NCBI GenBank assembly: GCA_934359755.1
Contig: CAKRLV010000013.1
Span: 1 to 64,000 of the forward strand
Length of the DNA: 64,000 nt
Direction of reading: 5' to 3'
DNA from: an uncultured Agathobacter sp.
GTDB taxonomy: Bacteria; Bacillota; Clostridia; Lachnospirales; Lachnospiraceae
In this document: one piece after another, positions 14,699 to 23,901 of the stretch
Numbering within the stretch: position 1 is the first letter of the stretch
Layout: each line of letters starts with the position of its first letter
The notes under the pieces: generated by a model
What the model saw: the letters and a program-made list of their open reading frames with translations, nothing else
Database searches by the model: none
Told to the model about the DNA's origin: nothing
Translations under genes and position numbers: made by a program

Positions 14699-15931
14699 CT
14701 AACCATGTATTTTCTTAAATGCCTGTGCAAAATCCTCTTTGATGTCGTCTATATCCTCAATTCCGACACTCACTCTTATAAGGTCTTCAAATACTCCAGC
14801 ATCCTCTTTCTGTTTCTCTGTACTGTGAAGACTTATTGTTGAGCCTGGATGGATAACAAGCGTCTTCGTGTCACCTATATTTGAAAGTGTATACGGAATG
14901 GTAAGGCTGTCAATAAATTCAAATGCCTTTTCCTTGCTTCCAACTCGAAGTGTGAGTATTGCACCATATCCATTCGTCAGCTGCTTTTTTGCTATCTCAT
15001 GCCATTTACTGCTTTCAAGTCCTGGATAATTGACTGTGATATCACTATAATTTGATTCTATCCATTTTGCCAGTTCAAATGCATTATCACATTGTCTCTC
15101 CATTCGAAGCCCAAGCGTCTCAAGCCCGATAATATTCAGATATGCATTGACTGGCGAAAGACAGGCTCCTGTATTTCTAAAAAGTCCATTTCTAAGTTTT
15201 GCGATAAAAGCCATAGGACCATATTTCACGTAATCTGCAAGTCCTGGATATTTTTCCTTATCCCATTTGAACTTTCCGCTGTCTGTAAGTATTCCGCTTA
15301 TTGAATTACTGCTTCCATTTATGTATTTTGATGAAGAGTTCACTACAATATCTGCACCATGCTTAAGCACCTGTATCAGGTATGGTGTCGATGTAGTATT
15401 ATCAACTATAAGCGGCAGTCCGTGTGAATGTGCAACCTCGGCAAGCCTCTCAATGTCTGTCACATCGAGACAGGGATTTCCGATTGTCTCTGCAAAAATC
15501 AATCTTGTATGTTCATTAATTGCTCCCTCTATCTGCTCCCAGTTGTTATTCTCAACATATCTTGTCGTGATTCCAAAAGCTTCAAGGTCTGTGAACAAAT
15601 CAATTGTTCCACCATATAGACTTGCGCTTGATATAATCTCATCACCGCTTCGCAGGATATTCATAAAAGCATTCATGAGTGCTGCCATGCCTGATGCGCA
15701 TGCTATAGAAGCAATTCCACCTTCAAGCTTTGTGATTCTGTTCTCAAATGCTGTTATCGTTGGATTTCCCACTCTTGTATAACAATAACCTGGTGCTTTA
15801 TTTTCAAAAATCTTTTCCAGGTCAGCTGCACTGGTCTGTTCAAATGCACTGGTCTGGTATACTGGTGGTAAAGTCGAGCCATTTGTCTCTTTACTTACAC
15901 CGGCATGCAATAAACTTGTATTGAATTTCAT
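14699..15931 (-). CDS. metY: O-acetylhomoserine sulfhydrylase
   Basis: A PLP enzyme of the Cys/Met metabolism family, about 410 residues. It converts O-acetylhomoserine and a sulfur donor into homocysteine. TLPPVYQTSAFEQTSA, YCYTRVGNPTITAFENRIT and the PLP-lysine region NSSSKYINGSSNSISG (Lys near residue 208) are seen. The ATG at 15931 (MKFNTSLLHAG) is 9 bases after GAGG; a GTG five codons upstream is less likely. Because the next genes encode a sulfur carrier, its E1 and its protease, the likely donor is the carrier thiocarboxylate rather than free sulfide. Confidence 0.92.
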   Translation of the reverse strand: MKFNTSLLHAGVSKETNGSTLPPVYQTSAFEQTSAADLEKIFENKAPGYCYTRVGNPTITAFENRITKLEGGIASIACASGMAALMNAFMNILRSGDEIISSASLYGGTIDLFTDLEAFGITTRYVENNNWEQIEGAINEHTRLIFAETIGNPCLDVTDIERLAEVAHSHGLPLIVDNTTSTPYLIQVLKHGADIVVNSSSKYINGSSNSISGILTDSGKFKWDKEKYPGLADYVKYGPMAFIAKLRNGLFRNTGACLSPVNAYLNIIGLETLGLRMERQCDNAFELAKWIESNYSDITVNYPGLESSKWHEIAKKQLTNGYGAILTLRVGSKEKAFEFIDSLTIPYTLSNIGDTKTLVIHPGSTISLHSTEKQKEDAGVFEDLIRVSVGIEDIDDIKEDFAQAFKKIHG

Positions 15932-16041
15932 CGCCTTATACCTCACATTGTTTGTTTCAACTTAATCTGATATTATCCTGTTTATCTATAATCAATATAT
16001 AAAATTCGTAACTTTTCAGCAGCTTACATTTATTATAAATT

Positions 16042-16974
16042 TTAACCCTGCTGCAGATATTCAGTCGCACTGTAAACTGCATTTGCGCCATCTGCTACAG
16101 CTGTGACTACCTGACGAAGCTGCTTCGTTCTGACATCTCCTGCCACATATAATCCTGCCTGCTTAGCCGAGCCATCAGGAGTATAAGTAATGCCGTCTTC
16201 CGCTGCAACTACATAGCCTCTATCATCTATCTGCGCCAGGTCTTTTAAAAGTTCTGACTGTGGCATGCTGCCGTATGCAACAAATACTCCACTTACATCA
16301 AGACTTCTTCCACTTTTAAGTCTGACTCCTGATAATTTGTCCTCACCGTATATTTCAGTGACCTGTTCATTTAAAACAAACTCAACATTCTGTCTGCTTT
16401 CTAGTAATGCGACTGTACTCCGTGCACCTCTGAACTGTTCTCTGCGATGAACCAGATAAACTTTCCTGCATATGTCTGCCAGATAAAGAGCATCATCTAA
16501 AGCTGTATCTCCACCGCCGAGCACTGCAACATCTTTCTCTTTAAAAAATCCACCGTCACATATTGCACAATACGATACTCCCTGACCGATATATTTTTCT
16601 TCAACAGGTACCTGCGCTTTTCTCTGATGCGTTCCAGCTGTGTATATAACAGCTCTTGCCTGTTCTACCGTGTCATCCTTAAATCGGATCTGGTACAGCT
16701 TCTTAGAACTCTCTTCTGTAATTGTTATCTGTGTTACTTCTTTTTCAATGAATGGAACTTCAAGAAGTACTGCATGTTCCCTGAACTTTTCTCCCAAATC
16801 ATATCCATTTGTATTGGGTAATCCAAGGTAATTATTCACATTTCCACTTTCTACAATCTGACCAGTTCCCAGATATTCCTTCTCAGCTACCGCCACACTA
16901 AAGTTTGCTCTCTTTGCATATATCGCGGCCGAAAGACCTGCCGGGCCACTTCCAATTATCAAAATATCGTACAC
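16042..16974 (-). CDS. trxB: Thioredoxin reductase-like flavoprotein
   Basis: A 310-residue FAD/NAD(P)H disulfide reductase. The FAD loop is GSGPAGLSAAIYAKRA at the N-terminus, the redox site is CAIC (SYCAICDGGFF, near residue 135), the NADPH loop GGGDTALDDALYLA and the phosphate-reading HRREQFRGA follow. GLYVAGDVRTKQLRQVVTA is the C-terminal FAD block. It reduces thioredoxin and is probably the electron source for the thioredoxin encoded downstream. It is the first gene after a promoter sharing architecture with that of cysK, and lies 110 bases before metY. Confidence 0.9.
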   Translation of the reverse strand: MYDILIIGSGPAGLSAAIYAKRANFSVAVAEKEYLGTGQIVESGNVNNYLGLPNTNGYDLGEKFREHAVLLEVPFIEKEVTQITITEESSKKLYQIRFKDDTVEQARAVIYTAGTHQRKAQVPVEEKYIGQGVSYCAICDGGFFKEKDVAVLGGGDTALDDALYLADICRKVYLVHRREQFRGARSTVALLESRQNVEFVLNEQVTEIYGEDKLSGVRLKSGRSLDVSGVFVAYGSMPQSELLKDLAQIDDRGYVVAAEDGITYTPDGSAKQAGLYVAGDVRTKQLRQVVTAVADGANAVYSATEYLQQG

Positions 16975-17027
16975 GTCGCACCCTCTTTTAATTTATAAAT
17001 TTTATTGGTTTCTTTGAATTGATAGTA

Positions 17028-17113
17028 TTCCTACTAGCTAAGTATGATATTATCAAAAAGGCTTACTACAGTCAATACATCACCTTATACGTAAAAACAA
17101 TAGTTTGTTATAA
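17028..17113 (-). promoter_or_regulatory. Sulfur-operon promoter, trxB-metY side
   Basis: On the minus strand: TTATAAC at 17107-17113, TTGACT at 17070-17075, 17-base spacer, TAATAT at 17047-17052, and TAGTAGGAA at 17028-17036 just after the start region. The same parts in the same order are found upstream of cysK. TAGTAGGAA resembles half of a CymR-type site; the regulator is not in the window. Confidence 0.6.
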
Positions 17114-17130
17114 GTAAAATTTATAGCAAA

Positions 17131-17183
17131 ACTCCCTCCTCGGCTGTAAGTGATTTAACTTACCATACCTTGAAGGGAGTATT
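17131..17183 (-). terminator. Terminator of the cysD-cysN transcript
   Basis: On the minus strand ACTCCCT pairs with AGGGAGT, enclosing a second stem GTAAGT/ACTTAC, then TTTTGC follows. It separates cysN from the trxB promoter. Confidence 0.65.
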
Positions 17184-17246
17184 AATATTATGCTCTGTTT
17201 TTATTGATGTATACGTGTCCGGGTTGTTTAATTTTCCGACACTCTC

Positions 17247-18887
17247 TTAGATATATTCCAGTGAATTAACGATTCCACCATCATATACAGACTGTTTCTT
17301 GATGTAATCAGCCACTTTTTCTACATTGACACCATCCTTGTTCCAGTCCTTTGTGAACTCGATATTCTCACTTGATAATACATTCTGCTGCTTTTCATTT
17401 ATGAGAAGAAGTACAACTATACCCGCACGGTTCAGATGCTTAACTACATTCTCAAAGTCCTCTCCATCCTTTGGCGCATAGAGATATGTATGTCTTCCGT
17501 CGATATTTAATACCTTCTCGACGTCTTCAACAAATCCACGGTTAATTCCATCCACACCATCTACAAAGACTGCTGTGATAGCTTTCTGTCCCTTGATTGC
17601 AGCTCGCACGTTTCTATCCACTCTGCCCTCATAAAGACCACTTTCTTCTGTATGGACTTCCTCAACAACACCACAGGCAGATGTCATATCACTTACTCGG
17701 TCAATCAGGATAAATTCGCCAAGTGTCTTATGATTCTTGAATAAATCACATACAATCTTATCTGCAAAAGAAATCTTGCACACTGCTATCTCATTCTTAT
17801 GCAAAGTCTCAGCCGGAGTCTTCTCTCCTGTATTTACATCAATTGCATATTCTATGCTTGTCACAATTCCTGGAATTGTCTTTGTGCCTAACTTGAAGAA
17901 GAAGTTCTTTCCCTTAAACAGTTCATCATCATCCATCCAGAGAAGTGTAGCTGTGATAGAAGATGCAACCTGCGCTCCTGATGCGACTGTAAGCACACAT
18001 CCTCTTGATACATCCACCTCTCTGTCAAGCTGGATTGTTACAGGCTGTCCTTTAAATGCACTGTCTGTATTTTTGTCACCAACATGTATACTTTTAACAT
18101 GTGCTGTCTCATTACTTGGAAGTGTTGTAATCTCATCTCCAACCTTCACACTGCCTGCTTCAATCTGTCCCTGGAATCCTCTGAATGTATGGTCAGGACG
18201 GCATACTCTCTGCACTGGCATATAAAATCCTGCTTCATTGTCGTCATCAGTAATATCAATAACCTCAAGATAAGACAATAATGCTGGTCCGTTATACCAT
18301 ACGATATTTTCAGACTTCTTCGTTACATTGTCACCCTCTGTTGCAGATACAGGTATAATCTGTACATTTGCAAGTCCAAGTTCCTTAGTAAGCTCATCAA
18401 TCTGTTTTGTAATCTCATTAAAACGATTCTCATCATATCCGACAAGATCCATCTTATTTACGGCAAATACGAAGTATCTGATTCCCATAAGTGCGCATAT
18501 TCTTGCGTGTCTTCTTGTCTGTACAAGTACACCCTGCTTTGCATCAATAAGGATAACTGCAAGGTCAGCAAAGGATGCACCAACAGCCATGTTTCTTGTG
18601 TACTCCTCATGTCCTGGTGTATCAGCTACAATAAAGCTTCTCTTATCTGTTGTAAAATAACGATATGCAACATCAATTGTAATTCCCTGCTCACGCTCTG
18701 CCATAAGTCCGTCGAGAAGAAGTGAATAATCAATCGCACCTCCACGGCTTCCTACTTTACTATCTAACTCTAATGCTTTCTCCTGATCGGCATAAAGAAG
18801 TTTTGAATCATATAAGATATGTCCTATCAGGGTTGATTTTCCGTCGTCCACGCTTCCGCATGTAATAAATTTTAATAATCCGCTCAT
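17247..18887 (-). CDS. cysN: Sulfate adenylyltransferase GTPase subunit with degenerate APS kinase-like tail
   Basis: CysN powers ATP-sulfurylase by GTP hydrolysis. G1 is GSVDDGKSTLIGHILYDSK, G3 DTPGHEEYTRNM and G4 NKMDLVGYD. EF-Tu-like barrels follow to about residue 430. The start is the ATG at 18887 (MSGLLKFITCG), one base after the cysD stop. The last roughly 110 residues resemble the CysC APS kinase of CysNC fusions, but where the P-loop (GxSGSGKST) belongs the sequence reads FVDGVDGINRGF, with no Lys-Ser/Thr, so kinase activity is unlikely. That fits a pathway in which APS is reduced directly. Confidence 0.9.
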   Translation of the reverse strand: MSGLLKFITCGSVDDGKSTLIGHILYDSKLLYADQEKALELDSKVGSRGGAIDYSLLLDGLMAEREQGITIDVAYRYFTTDKRSFIVADTPGHEEYTRNMAVGASFADLAVILIDAKQGVLVQTRRHARICALMGIRYFVFAVNKMDLVGYDENRFNEITKQIDELTKELGLANVQIIPVSATEGDNVTKKSENIVWYNGPALLSYLEVIDITDDDNEAGFYMPVQRVCRPDHTFRGFQGQIEAGSVKVGDEITTLPSNETAHVKSIHVGDKNTDSAFKGQPVTIQLDREVDVSRGCVLTVASGAQVASSITATLLWMDDDELFKGKNFFFKLGTKTIPGIVTSIEYAIDVNTGEKTPAETLHKNEIAVCKISFADKIVCDLFKNHKTLGEFILIDRVSDMTSACGVVEEVHTEESGLYEGRVDRNVRAAIKGQKAITAVFVDGVDGINRGFVEDVEKVLNIDGRHTYLYAPKDGEDFENVVKHLNRAGIVVLLLINEKQQNVLSSENIEFTKDWNKDGVNVEKVADYIKKQSVYDGGIVNSLEYI

Positions 18888-18888
18888 T

Positions 18889-19800
18889 TTAAAAATATCC
18901 CTCTCTCTTTCTTCTTTCCATGCTGCCTGCTGCCTCATTATCAATTACTCGTGTGGTTCTCTCTGATGAAACAGCACTCAAAGTCTCTTCAATAATTTCA
19001 TCAAGTGTAGTTGCTGTTGACTCACATCCACCTGTAAGAGGATAACATCCCAGTGTACGGAAACGCACACTCTTATGCTGGATTTCTTCGCCTGGACGAA
19101 GCTTCATTCTGTCATCATCAACCATGATTATATTGCCATCTCTATATACTACCGGTCTTTCTTTTGCAAAATATAAAGAAGGAATCTCTATATTCTCGCG
19201 CTTTATATACTGCCAGATATCCTTCTCTGTCCAGTTTGACAATGGGAATACTCTTACTTCCTGTCCTTTTTGAATCTTTGAATTGTAGAGTTTCCACATC
19301 TCTGGTCTCTGGTTCTTAGGATCCCATGCATGATTTTCATTTCTGAAAGAGAAGATTCTCTCCTTTGCTCTTGACTTCTCCTCATCACGTCTTCCACCAC
19401 CGAAAGCCGCTGTAAATCCATACTTATCAAGTGCCTGCTTAAGGGCCTGTGTCTTCATGATATCAGTGTATGCAGAACCATGGTCAAATGGATTGATTCC
19501 CTGCTTAACACCTTCTTCATTGATGTATTCAAGCATCTCTATTCCCTTTTCTTTTGCAACTCTGTCACGAAACTCTATCATCTCTTTGAATTTCCATGTT
19601 GTATTTACATGTAAAAATGGAAATGGTGGCTTCTCAGGATAAAATGCTTTCATAGCAAGATGAAGCATTACCGAGCTGTCCTTTCCTATCGAATAAAGCA
19701 TTACTGGTTTCTCACACTCAGCAGCCACTTCACGAATTATGTATATTGCCTCTGCTTCAAGTTCGTCAAGATGTGATAATTCACCCATGTTTTTTACCAT
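18889..19800 (-). CDS. cysD: Sulfate adenylyltransferase small subunit
   Basis: CysD makes adenylylsulfate (APS) from ATP and sulfate with CysN. The 303-residue protein begins LSHLDELEAEAIYIIREV and contains the PP-loop SIGKDSSVMLHLA near residue 37. GGGRRDEEKSRAKERIFSFR and WTEKDIWQYI are diagnostic. PLTGGCESTATTLDEI near the end is typical. AAGGATGG lies before the second Met (MGELSHL), so the start may be four codons downstream. It is followed by cysN with a one-base gap. Confidence 0.94.
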   Translation of the reverse strand: MVKNMGELSHLDELEAEAIYIIREVAAECEKPVMLYSIGKDSSVMLHLAMKAFYPEKPPFPFLHVNTTWKFKEMIEFRDRVAKEKGIEMLEYINEEGVKQGINPFDHGSAYTDIMKTQALKQALDKYGFTAAFGGGRRDEEKSRAKERIFSFRNENHAWDPKNQRPEMWKLYNSKIQKGQEVRVFPLSNWTEKDIWQYIKRENIEIPSLYFAKERPVVYRDGNIIMVDDDRMKLRPGEEIQHKSVRFRTLGCYPLTGGCESTATTLDEIIEETLSAVSSERTTRVIDNEAAGSMERRKREGYF

Positions 19801-19873
19801 CCTTTTCTAAGTTATTTGTAATCATTTAGTATCTTTACTATATCCCACTATTTTCGCAGCTATATCATATCTG

Positions 19874-20188
19874 TTAATACTTATTTGCCTCGTTTTTGTT
19901 GATTATAATCTGCTCTCTTGTGCCATCCCGCTTATCTATATTCCATGTCAGCGTATCCGGTGTGGAATCAACAGTCATTACACTTCCCATTCCGCCAATG
20001 TCAGCCCCGAGATAAAGACCAATTGCTCCAAAATGGCACTCCTTTATACAGGAAGCACATCCCCAGCAATCCTTTGGATATCTGATGTATGCTTTCCTGT
20101 CATCCCTTTGATATATCAGACTTCCAGGACATACATCTGTACAAAGACCGCAGCCTTTACACTTTTTAGAATCAATCATTATGCTCAT
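19874..20188 (-). CDS. aprB: APS reductase beta subunit (ferredoxin type)
   Basis: A 104-residue iron-sulfur protein with two 4Fe-4S motifs, CKGCGLCTDVCP (residues 10-21) and CWGCASCIKECHFGAI (near 42-57). The C-terminal tail of about 45 residues (TVDSTPDTLTWNIDKRDG) matches the AprB extension that wraps around AprA. It feeds electrons to the flavin of AprA. GGGAGG precedes the ATG, which lies inside the end of aprA (17-base overlap), so the pair is translationally coupled. Confidence 0.87.
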   Translation of the reverse strand: MSIMIDSKKCKGCGLCTDVCPGSLIYQRDDRKAYIRYPKDCWGCASCIKECHFGAIGLYLGADIGGMGSVMTVDSTPDTLTWNIDKRDGTREQIIINKNEANKY

Positions 20189-21884
20189 AGCATGCCTCCC
20201 TCTCTACAAGATTTCTGTATATAATCTTGATTTGTCCATCTTCGTATCTTGAATTTACATACTTAAGCCAGTTGTCACTCTTGTGCGGATAGTCAAGGTT
20301 CTCTGCAAAACTATGCCATCTTGTCTCTTTCCTTGCCCCAAGATGTGCAATCAATGCCTGACAAACCATAAGTCTTTCTTTTAGTTCATAGACAAACATA
20401 AGCTCATGCATATCTGTGGCGTTCAGACCGTCTGTAAGCTCTGTAAGCTGAGCAATTTTCTCTTTTGCAAGTGCAAGCTGCTTACCGTTAAACTGATAAT
20501 GTGTGGAAATTCCTCCAGCATAATTATCCATGATTTTCTGCATTGCCTCTTCAAGTGCCTCTGTTGAAAACTGCTCCACTTTTTCTTCAAGAAAATGGTT
20601 GTACTCGGATACCTTGTTTTCAAAATCATCATCTGCTTTCCCGACTCCCTTTGTCTCAGTCACCCCGGCAGTCTCACCTTCAGCATCAAGATGCTTTATC
20701 ATATCAATTGCAGCAATCTCACCTTCAACCATCGCACCTGTTACATATTTCTGTGGACAGCCACCAGCCACATCGCCAGCCGCATACAAACCATCAATTG
20801 TCGTCTGTCTGTTGGTGTCAACCCAGTATCCACTCGCTGTATGTCCACCAACTATGTATGGCTCTGTTCCTTCTATCTCGACATTCTGCTCACTTGGGTT
20901 CCTGCCTGCCTCAACCCATTTAAGAGTCTGGCTCGGTGCCATATTAAGGTACGCCTTGCGAAGCGATTCGTCCTGCTCCTTAGATATCCCCTCTGTCCTA
21001 AGATAACAAGGACCGCGTCCATTTATATTCTCCATAACAGTTCCAAATACTCTCTGTGATGTTGTAAGTCCATATTTGTCCTCGTACACCTCACCCAATG
21101 AGTTTACCTGCTTTGCTCCTACTCCCTGTGCGATAGTTCCAGTCGGAGCAATCGTATCCTTACATCTAAGGGCTATAAATCTCATCTCGAATGTGGTCAT
21201 CTCCGCTCCACTTCTTAGTCCCATCGCATATCCTGCACCTGTGTTAAAAGGTGGATACCACATCTTATGTCTTGAAAAACCTGGATTGTTCGGTCTGTAC
21301 AAACCAGCTGCTCCACCAGTTGCACAAAGAACCTTTTTAGCTCTTATCTCATAGGCTGTTCCATCTTCAATCGAAAATCCATATGCACCCTTTATTTTAT
21401 TGTCCTCTACAATATAATCTGTAATATTTATACGATTTATTATAGTCACATCAGAAAGTGCCTCTACAGCAGACGCAAGAAGTGGCTTGATATTTTCTCC
21501 GTTTATCTTGATGTTACGGTTTCCTCTTGCAACATACTCTCCATTTTCATCTTTTAAAATCACAAGTCCCAAGTCTTCCATCTTCTTTGTGACACGATTA
21601 AGTCCCTGCGACATTGTAAGAAGTAAATCCTCTCTTACGATTTCATCTGCATCTTTTTTTGCATACTCTACATAGTCCTCTGGCTTTCTGCCTTTTACAA
21701 TGTATGCATTTATCGCATTAACTCCTGCTGCAAGACATCCACTTCTTTTGATGTTCGCTTTCTCTGCTATAACTATTGAATAATTTGATTTCTCACGAAT
21801 TGTAAGTGCCGCATAACAGCCAGCAGTTCCACCTCCTACGATAAGGATATCCGTATGTATAATCTTTTTGTTTTCAATTCTCAT
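20172..21884 (-). CDS. aprA: APS reductase alpha subunit (flavoprotein)
   Basis: A 570-residue FAD protein of the fumarate reductase/AprA superfamily. FAD loop: DILIVGGGTAGCYAALTIRE. Further FAD contacts are KRSGCLAAGVNAINAY and GLYAAGDVAGGCPQKYVTGA. It reduces APS to sulfite and AMP. It is about 80 residues shorter than dissimilatory AprA. The neighbours cysD-cysN, aprB and a sulfate transporter indicate an assimilatory role that replaces CysH. A plain fumarate reductase is the alternative, but the coupled AprB-type tail argues for APS. Confidence 0.87.
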   Translation of the reverse strand: MRIENKKIIHTDILIVGGGTAGCYAALTIREKSNYSIVIAEKANIKRSGCLAAGVNAINAYIVKGRKPEDYVEYAKKDADEIVREDLLLTMSQGLNRVTKKMEDLGLVILKDENGEYVARGNRNIKINGENIKPLLASAVEALSDVTIINRINITDYIVEDNKIKGAYGFSIEDGTAYEIRAKKVLCATGGAAGLYRPNNPGFSRHKMWYPPFNTGAGYAMGLRSGAEMTTFEMRFIALRCKDTIAPTGTIAQGVGAKQVNSLGEVYEDKYGLTTSQRVFGTVMENINGRGPCYLRTEGISKEQDESLRKAYLNMAPSQTLKWVEAGRNPSEQNVEIEGTEPYIVGGHTASGYWVDTNRQTTIDGLYAAGDVAGGCPQKYVTGAMVEGEIAAIDMIKHLDAEGETAGVTETKGVGKADDDFENKVSEYNHFLEEKVEQFSTEALEEAMQKIMDNYAGGISTHYQFNGKQLALAKEKIAQLTELTDGLNATDMHELMFVYELKERLMVCQALIAHLGARKETRWHSFAENLDYPHKSDNWLKYVNSRYEDGQIKIIYRNLVEREACYEHND

Positions 21885-21898
21885 ATCAATCTCCTTAA

Positions 21899-22960
21899 TT
21901 AAATATAGAATACATCCTGTTCCTGCATCTCGCTGTTTTCCACCAGATATGTCTTCTTTTCATCAAATATATAAAGGCGGTAAATCAATACATGTACTGT
22001 CTCACCGACACTCACCAGATCTTTTTCAAGAGACCTCTCTCCGATTACTTCTATTCCATTTATATTGACCGTTACATCAACACGGTTTCCTCTGAATACA
22101 ACATCCGTTATTATTCCTTCCTCAGCCGCTGACATATATCGGTTGAGATTGCCGCTTTTGGAAATCTTGATAAACTCAGGTCTTATAACTGCTCTTTTAG
22201 CATTTTCTACAATTTCAAATCCTTTTAATCTGTCATAATCCTCAACTACAGTTGAATGACCGATGAACTGCGCTACAAATGGTGTATCTGGCGATTTGTA
22301 TATCTCAAGTGGTGTACCCATCTGTTCAATCCTGCCACGGTTTGTGATTATTATCTCATCTGCCACCTCAACAGCTTCGTCCTGATCATGGGTGACAAAT
22401 ATGCTTGTAATTCCAAGCTTCTCTACAAGTTCCTTAAGCCATATTCTTAGCTCGCTTCTCACCTTCGCATCTATAGCAGCAAATGGTTCATCAAGAAGCA
22501 GTACCTGTGGATTTGGTGCAAGTGCTCTTGCAAAAGCAACTCGCTGTCTCTGTCCGCCTGAAAGCTGATTCGGATATCTGTTGCCCATATTTGCAAGCCC
22601 CGTCATCTCAAGAAGTTCGTTTACACGCTGCTTTATCTGCTTTTTAGGCATCTTCTGAAGTTCAAGTCCAAATGCAACATTCTCATACACTGTCATGTAT
22701 CTGAAAAGTGCATAATTCTGAAAAACAAATCCTATGCCTCTTTTGGCTGCCGGGACATCGTTTACCCTCTTACCATCTATGTAGATGTCACCATCATTAG
22801 GTGTCTCAAGTCCTGCTATCATACGAAGAAGCGTGGTCTTCCCACTTCCTGATGGTCCAAGAAGTGCCACAAGCTTTCCCTTTTCTATTCCAAAGCTTAC
22901 ATTATCAGAGGCCACAAAGTCTCCATATTTTTTGTATATATTTTTCATTTCTACGTACAT
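21899..22960 (-). CDS. cysA: Sulfate ABC transporter ATP-binding protein
   Basis: A 353-residue ABC ATPase. Walker A is GPSGSGKTTLLRMIAGLE, the signature is LSGGQRQRVAFARAL, Walker B is VLLLDEPFAAID and the switch is FVTHDQDEAVEVAD. A C-terminal TOBE-like regulatory domain follows (about 240-353). It energises the CysT-CysW channel. It is placed 23 bases after cysW and 14 before aprA, which suggests one transcript for uptake and reduction. Confidence 0.9.
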   Translation of the reverse strand: MYVEMKNIYKKYGDFVASDNVSFGIEKGKLVALLGPSGSGKTTLLRMIAGLETPNDGDIYIDGKRVNDVPAAKRGIGFVFQNYALFRYMTVYENVAFGLELQKMPKKQIKQRVNELLEMTGLANMGNRYPNQLSGGQRQRVAFARALAPNPQVLLLDEPFAAIDAKVRSELRIWLKELVEKLGITSIFVTHDQDEAVEVADEIIITNRGRIEQMGTPLEIYKSPDTPFVAQFIGHSTVVEDYDRLKGFEIVENAKRAVIRPEFIKISKSGNLNRYMSAAEEGIITDVVFRGNRVDVTVNINGIEVIGERSLEKDLVSVGETVHVLIYRLYIFDEKKTYLVENSEMQEQDVFYI

Positions 22961-22983
22961 ACACTGAATCTCCTTTGGCCCGA

Positions 22984-23838
22984 TTAATGTTTTTCTTTAA
23001 ACTTTCTTTCTACGATATTCCTTGCAAAAAGAATAATGAGTGCAATTATCACAAGAATAGATGAAACTGCAAAAGCAGCTGTTATTCCTTCATCTGTTCC
23101 CGACATGTATAAAGCATCAATTTCAAGTGGAAGGGTAAATGTCTCTCCCCTTGTCTTTGATAGGGCATTGACAGCACCAAACTCGCCTAACGCTCTTGCT
23201 GTACAAAGTATAATGCCGTATATAAGTCCCCATTTCATCTGTGGAAGAGTAATCTTTCTAAAGATAGTAAGTCCTGATGCGCCCATAAGAGCCGCAGCTT
23301 CTTCCTCATCCTTCCCCTGTGCGTTAAGCACTGGAATTATCTCCCTTGATACAAATGGAAATGTCACAAATATTGTAGCAAGTACAACACCCGGAACTGC
23401 AAATGTTATCCTGATATTTGTTCCGAAGAAATCATTTATTGCTCTTATTGCGGGGTACATCCATCCAAGTCTTCCAAAAGTCATAAGATATGCAAGTCCT
23501 ACTATTACTGGAGATATCGAAAATGGAATATCGATTATGGTTGCAAGAATCTGCTTTCCCTTGAAGGAGAATCTTGTAAGCAGCCATGCTGCCCATATTC
23601 CGAAGAATGTATTGACCACTACAGCAAACAGTGTTGCTATGACTGTAACTTTCAGTGCTGATAACACATACTCTGTCGATATCGCTTTGATATAGAATTT
23701 GAATCCTTCTTTAAGTGAGCCGGCGAGTACTGATACAAGAGGCACCACAAGCATCACCGCTAAAAAAAGAATTGTGATTGTAATAAGACAGATTTTTGTG
23801 ATTTTCTTATTTCTTTCAAGCTTTTTTTGTTCTTCCAT
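22984..23838 (-). CDS. cysW: Sulfate ABC transporter permease CysW
   Basis: A 284-residue membrane protein with about six helices, beginning with a charged segment (MEEQKKLERNKKITK) and then ICLITITILFLAVMLVVPLV. The EAA loop that docks the ATPase is EEEAAALMGASGLTIFRKIT near residue 175. ALGEFGAVNAL and KTRGETFTLPLEID are CysW hallmarks. It forms the channel with CysT. Confidence 0.9.
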   Translation of the reverse strand: MEEQKKLERNKKITKICLITITILFLAVMLVVPLVSVLAGSLKEGFKFYIKAISTEYVLSALKVTVIATLFAVVVNTFFGIWAAWLLTRFSFKGKQILATIIDIPFSISPVIVGLAYLMTFGRLGWMYPAIRAINDFFGTNIRITFAVPGVVLATIFVTFPFVSREIIPVLNAQGKDEEEAAALMGASGLTIFRKITLPQMKWGLIYGIILCTARALGEFGAVNALSKTRGETFTLPLEIDALYMSGTDEGITAAFAVSSILVIIALIILFARNIVERKFKEKH

Positions 23839-23901
23839 GTCTGTGGCTCCTTTCCTTTTATTGCAGAACTCATACCTGCTTACTTTTAAATCAGTATATT
23901 G

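Noticed and set aside
17131..17183. Riboswitch controlling trxB-metY
   Set aside because: The hairpin lies upstream of the trxB promoter and ends in a T-run, so it fits a terminator of cysN; no SAM or T-box motifs were found.
20172..21884. Fumarate reductase flavoprotein
   Set aside because: The overlap with a ferredoxin carrying the AprB-type tail and the adjacent cysDN genes favour APS reductase, although the superfamily is shared.
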